A stretch of DNA of 7,842 nucleotides, from contig DKEN01000023.1 of the NCBI GenBank assembly GCA_002452515.1, positions 3,034-10,875 of the forward strand. Reading direction: 5' to 3'. The notes under the pieces are model-generated. The model was not told the origin of the DNA and ran no database searches. It worked only from the letters and a program-made list of their open reading frames with translations. Origin of the DNA: Spartobacteria bacterium UBA6821. GTDB lineage: Bacteria; Verrucomicrobiota; Verrucomicrobiia; Chthoniobacterales; UBA6821. A program made the position numbers and the translations under genes. This document shows positions 5,154-7,842 of this stretch, piece after piece. Within the stretch, counting starts at the first letter, position 1; every line of letters starts with the position of its first letter.

Positions 5154-6674
5154 CTAGCCGGGAAGCTTCACGATAAAGAGACTCCCCTCGCCGAGCTGAC
5201 TGATGATTTCAATTTTGCCGCCGTGCGCTTTGACAATCCCCTCGGTGATGGCAAGCCCTAGGCCTGCGCCCGAACCATGGGAACGTGATTTATCAACGCG
5301 AAAGAATCTCTCAAAGAGATGAGGAAGATCATCGGGGTCAATGCCACGTCCTGTATCCTCAACGCTGATCGTTGAAAATCCCGGCTCCCGGGATGTGCGC
5401 AAGGTAACCCTTCCTCCGGAAGCATTATAACGAATCGCATTCTCCAGAAGATTATTGCAGACTTGAGCCAGTTGCGCGGGATTCCCAGTGCAAGTGACGG
5501 GCTTCAGATCACTTTCCAGCGTGATATGGAGTTCGTCCGCCAATGGCTTCAGTAACTCCAGAGTGTCTCCGGCAATCTGATCGAGTCGGCAGGTGATTCT
5601 TTCCCCTCCCCTTCCCCCCTGATCGACCCTCACCAAGGCGAGCAGAGACTCCGTGAGTTGCTGCATCCTCTTAGCTGCGCGATGACACGCGGCAAGGCTC
5701 TCGCGATACTCTTCGGAAGAGCGCTCCCGGGCCAGGGCGTTCTGGGCATGTGTGATAATGACCGAAATCGGAGTCCGGAGCTCATGCGAGGCATCCGCTG
5801 TGAATTGAGATTGCCTTTCAAAGCTTGTCTCCAGACGTGAAAAGGTCTGGTTGAGCACCCTCACGAGTCCGGAAATTTCATTCTCTCCAGATGGCATAGG
5901 TATGCGTTGGGAAAGATCCCCCTCTGCAATTTTTGCAGCCGTATGATTGATAGTGATCAAAGGGCGGAGCAATCCCGAAGTGATCATCCAGCCAATGAAC
6001 AAACCAATCAGCAGCACAGCTCCTCCCACGGCGAAGAGGATCCAGGCCGCCCTGTTCAGAGAGGCAAAATCATCACCCATCTCTTTCCCAACCAGAATGC
6101 ATTCCCCGCTCGGAAGAAACTCAAAGTATTCGCGAAGATTGTCATGAATTCTGAAGCCGGAACGGGCAGATCCAGCCGTGGGCTGAAGGGGGGATTTGGG
6201 GGCGGAGTCGGACCGGAGCAGGATCCGTTCCAGAGGCCCCCAGACAACCTCATAGAGGAAGTTTTTCCGCAGGTCCTGATCGTCTCTTTCCTTAGCGAGA
6301 AGAGGATTCAGGTTCTCTAATTGCGCCTCCTCCATTTGCTCAGGCGGTTGAGGTGGTTGGGGCGGCGGCGGGGCAGGAAGCCCAGCACTCTCTTGATCGG
6401 GCGGCAATTCAGGAGGGGGACCGAGATCAGCTCCGTCTGGTGGAGGCGGTTGTCTCGGTGGGGGGGACTGATTCGGCCCGTGAGGGTGCAACTCGCGGAT
6501 CACAAGTTGCGCATGATGTTCCAATTCCTGATCAACCCGGGCAAAGAGACTTGCCCGTTGGAGTCGCCATGATGTCCAAGCAAAGCCCGCGAGAACAAGG
6601 GCAAGCAAAAGCCCGTGCCAGAGCTGGAGTTGCCAGCGGAGAGATCCGTTCAGTCTGATTCGTGGAAGTTTCAT
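5154..6674 (-). CDS. Membrane sensor histidine kinase of an OmpR-type two-component system
   Basis: A 506-residue sensor kinase. Order: membrane helix (about 19-36), periplasmic region (about 37-209) with a polyproline segment (about 70-111), second membrane helix (about 210-231), HAMP (about 232-285), HisKA domain with the H-box ASHELRTPI (phospho-acceptor His297), and an HATPase_c domain. The ATPase shows an N-box (NNLLENAIRYN, Asn412), G1 (DTGRGI, 440-445), F-box (FERFF, 454-458) and G2 (GSGAGLGLAI). All catalytic boxes are intact, so it should be active. The ATG at 6674 overlaps the regulator stop as ATGA and is preferred over an in-frame TTG at 6683. The periplasmic part matches no sensor domain that I recognise, so the signal is unknown. 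The family layout resembles the CusS/QseC-like kinases. It pairs with the regulator directly upstream. Confidence 0.93.
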   Translation of the reverse strand: MKLPRIRLNGSLRWQLQLWHGLLLALVLAGFAWTSWRLQRASLFARVDQELEHHAQLVIRELHPHGPNQSPPPRQPPPPDGADLGPPPELPPDQESAGLPAPPPPQPPQPPEQMEEAQLENLNPLLAKERDDQDLRKNFLYEVVWGPLERILLRSDSAPKSPLQPTAGSARSGFRIHDNLREYFEFLPSGECILVGKEMGDDFASLNRAAWILFAVGGAVLLIGLFIGWMITSGLLRPLITINHTAAKIAEGDLSQRIPMPSGENEISGLVRVLNQTFSRLETSFERQSQFTADASHELRTPISVIITHAQNALARERSSEEYRESLAACHRAAKRMQQLTESLLALVRVDQGGRGGERITCRLDQIAGDTLELLKPLADELHITLESDLKPVTCTGNPAQLAQVCNNLLENAIRYNASGGRVTLRTSREPGFSTISVEDTGRGIDPDDLPHLFERFFRVDKSRSHGSGAGLGLAITEGIVKAHGGKIEIISQLGEGSLFIVKLPG

Positions 6675-7321
6675 TCGATGCAATATCCGTAGCCCCGTCG
6701 TGTCATGATAAACTCACTGCCCAGCTTGTTGCGCAGGTTGGAGATGTGGACATCCAGGAGATTGGAAAGGGTGTTTTCGTTTTCATCAAAGAGATGCTCA
6801 TAGAGTGCGGCGCGGCTCACGGCCTCTCCACGGTGCATGGCAAGGAACTCCAGCAACGTAAACTCACGGTGAGTCAGTGCGACTGCCTTGCCGCTCCTGA
6901 AAGCCTGCCTCGCGGGAATGTCGATACGCACGTTGCCGATCTGCACCACCGAACGGGAGAGTCCGGCGGTGCGACGGATCAGCGCCCTCACCCTGGCGAA
7001 GAGTTCGTTCAGATCGAAGGGCTTGACCAGATAATCATCCGCCCCGAGATCAAGGCCATGAACACGATCACGGGATGTGTCGCGGGCCGTGAGCATCAGC
7101 ACGGGGGTCTTACGCTTGGCCCGGAGTTTTTTCAGAATCGTCCAACCATCCAGTCCCGGCAGCATGACATCGAGGATGATGGCGTCGTAATCGGTGTTCA
7201 TCGCCTTGTAGAGCCCCTCTTCACCCTCCTCGGAGGTGTCCACCGCGTAGCCCTCCTCGCGCAATGCCTTGGCGAGACTGGAGAGCAGATCGGCTTCATC
7301 TTCGATGACCAGGAGCCTCAT
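6671..7321 (-). CDS. OmpR/PhoB-family response regulator
   Basis: A 216-residue DNA-binding response regulator. The receiver domain (1-118) has the acidic pair Glu7/Asp8, phospho-acceptor Asp51 (in IILDVMLPGLDGW), Thr78 (MLTAR) and Lys100 (LVKPFD), all the residues needed for phosphorylation and switching. The C-terminal winged-helix domain (about 124-215) shows LTHREFTLLEFL, a recognition-helix region DVHISNLRNKLG and the wing RRGYGYCI. It has the expected length for the family. It lies 17 bases downstream of the peroxidase stop and overlaps the kinase start by ATGA, so peroxidase, regulator and kinase probably form one transcript read from outside the window. An operon with a peroxidase suggests control of oxidative or envelope functions, which is inference. 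The upstream region that might hold its binding site is not in the window. Confidence 0.95.
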   Translation of the reverse strand: MRLLVIEDEADLLSSLAKALREEGYAVDTSEEGEEGLYKAMNTDYDAIILDVMLPGLDGWTILKKLRAKRKTPVLMLTARDTSRDRVHGLDLGADDYLVKPFDLNELFARVRALIRRTAGLSRSVVQIGNVRIDIPARQAFRSGKAVALTHREFTLLEFLAMHRGEAVSRAALYEHLFDENENTLSNLLDVHISNLRNKLGSEFIMTRRGYGYCIE

Positions 7322-7338
7322 GATTTCTTATTGTCGTT

Positions 7339-7842
7339 TTAGTGTGATGGAACCAGAGAATAATTGGCTCCATTCACATGGATGTCACCCCGGCTGATGA
7401 GTATCGGTGGTGGAGCGGAAGGTGAAACCTTCATCCCTGCCGGTGCTTCAGGAACGACCCTGTAGTAACCGCTCTTGCTGATTCCAGGATTGAGCGCGGG
7501 ATTCACGGCTGGACCGCTCTGCTGGTCGAAGTGATAGTTTCCCTTGGGGTCGGTGATGGTGGAAGCGAGGACATTACTGTTGGTATCTTCAAGGTTCACC
7601 TTCACCTTGGGGCTTCCTTTTCCTTGAGAGGAAATGGTTCCACTGATGGAAGCCGCCCAGATCATGACATTGGCCTGGAGATTCGTGATCTGCGTATTGG
7701 CCCTGATCACCTTGGCCAGGGAATTTCCATTTTGAAGGATCTGCTGTTCCTGTGGGGTAAAACTTTCATTGAGGTAGAAGAACCGGTCCCCGTCACGCAG
7801 GCGGGTGAACTGATTCACCAGAATTGTCCAGAAAAGTGGGCC
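7339..7842 (-). CDS. Animal-type haem peroxidase, C-terminal part with beta-sandwich tail (5' end outside window)
   Basis: The last 167 residues of a larger protein that continues, in frame, past the right edge. The visible N-terminal part, GPLFWTIL followed by VNQFTRLRDGDRFFYLN (about residues 1-25), is the conserved C-terminal block of the animal haem peroxidase superfamily (myeloperoxidase, peroxidasin and bacterial relatives). NTQITNLQANVMIW ends that domain. The haem-ligand and distal histidines lie upstream and cannot be checked. From about residue 63 the chain becomes a beta-rich domain (ISGTISSQGKG, VKVNLEDTNSNVLAST, DPKGNYHFD, YYRVVPEAPAGM) like carboxypeptidase-regulatory or SdrD-B/Cna-B modules. 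These are often found on secreted or surface proteins. A GTG at 7818 could be mistaken for a start but the frame is open and homologous upstream. The stop is 17 bases before the regulator gene, with no terminator between them. Confidence 0.82.
   Translation of the reverse strand, partial: GPLFWTILVNQFTRLRDGDRFFYLNESFTPQEQQILQNGNSLAKVIRANTQITNLQANVMIWAASISGTISSQGKGSPKVKVNLEDTNSNVLASTITDPKGNYHFDQQSGPAVNPALNPGISKSGYYRVVPEAPAGMKVSPSAPPPILISRGDIHVNGANYSLVPSH

Noticed and set aside
6675..6683. A TTG start for the kinase that adds three residues.
   Set aside because: The ATG at 6674 forms an ATGA overlap with the regulator stop, the usual arrangement for such pairs, and is the better codon.
6662..7342. 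A 226-codon open frame on the plus strand opposite the response regulator.
   Set aside because: It is the antisense shadow of a fully conserved OmpR-type regulator and its translation resembles no protein family.

Overview
The window looks like chromosomal DNA of a diderm (Gram-negative-type) bacterium. It carries a TonB/TolA-like protein and an ExbB/TolQ-like channel, and several exported proteins. An animal-type haem peroxidase and an OGG1-type glycosylase, with frequent proline-rich envelope proteins and an ACCACAGAG/CACAAAG-style intergenic repeat, suggest the Planctomycetes-Verrucomicrobia group, with Verrucomicrobiota the best guess. That placement is inferred from gene content, not from a marker gene.

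Layout: (1) 1-2995, plus strand, a tightly packed run: the 3' end of miaB, an OGG1-type 8-oxoguanine glycosylase, a TonB/TolA-like protein and an ExbB/TolQ-like channel. The first three genes join by ATGA stop/start overlaps and the fourth starts 3 nt after the third stops, so they are probably one transcript with coupled translation. (2) 2996-3327, an intergenic stretch with an imperfect inverted repeat (3059-3181) and a strong hairpin terminator (3260-3301) between convergent genes. (3) 3328-3723, minus strand, a small secreted Spy/CpxP-like LTxxQ protein. (4) 4012-5049, plus strand, an exported DUF4142 protein followed by a non-haem ferritin-like protein with a complete six-ligand di-iron site. 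(5) 5154-7842, minus strand, the C-terminal end of an animal-type haem peroxidase with a beta-sandwich tail, then an OmpR-type response regulator and a membrane histidine kinase. Regulator and kinase overlap by ATGA, and 17 nt separate peroxidase and regulator.

How the genes fit together: much of the window can be read as envelope and oxidative/iron stress functions (8-oxoguanine repair, iron storage or detoxification, a peroxidase with its own two-component system, a Spy-like periplasmic protein, a TonB-ExbB pair). This is a reading of gene content; no shared operator was found. No insertion sequence, CRISPR array, tRNA or rRNA was seen. The oddest points are the substituted opposite-base residues and SPKK-type tail of the glycosylase, the Glu-to-Gln change in the ExbB pore helix with no exbD beside it, and the polyproline segment in the periplasmic part of the kinase.
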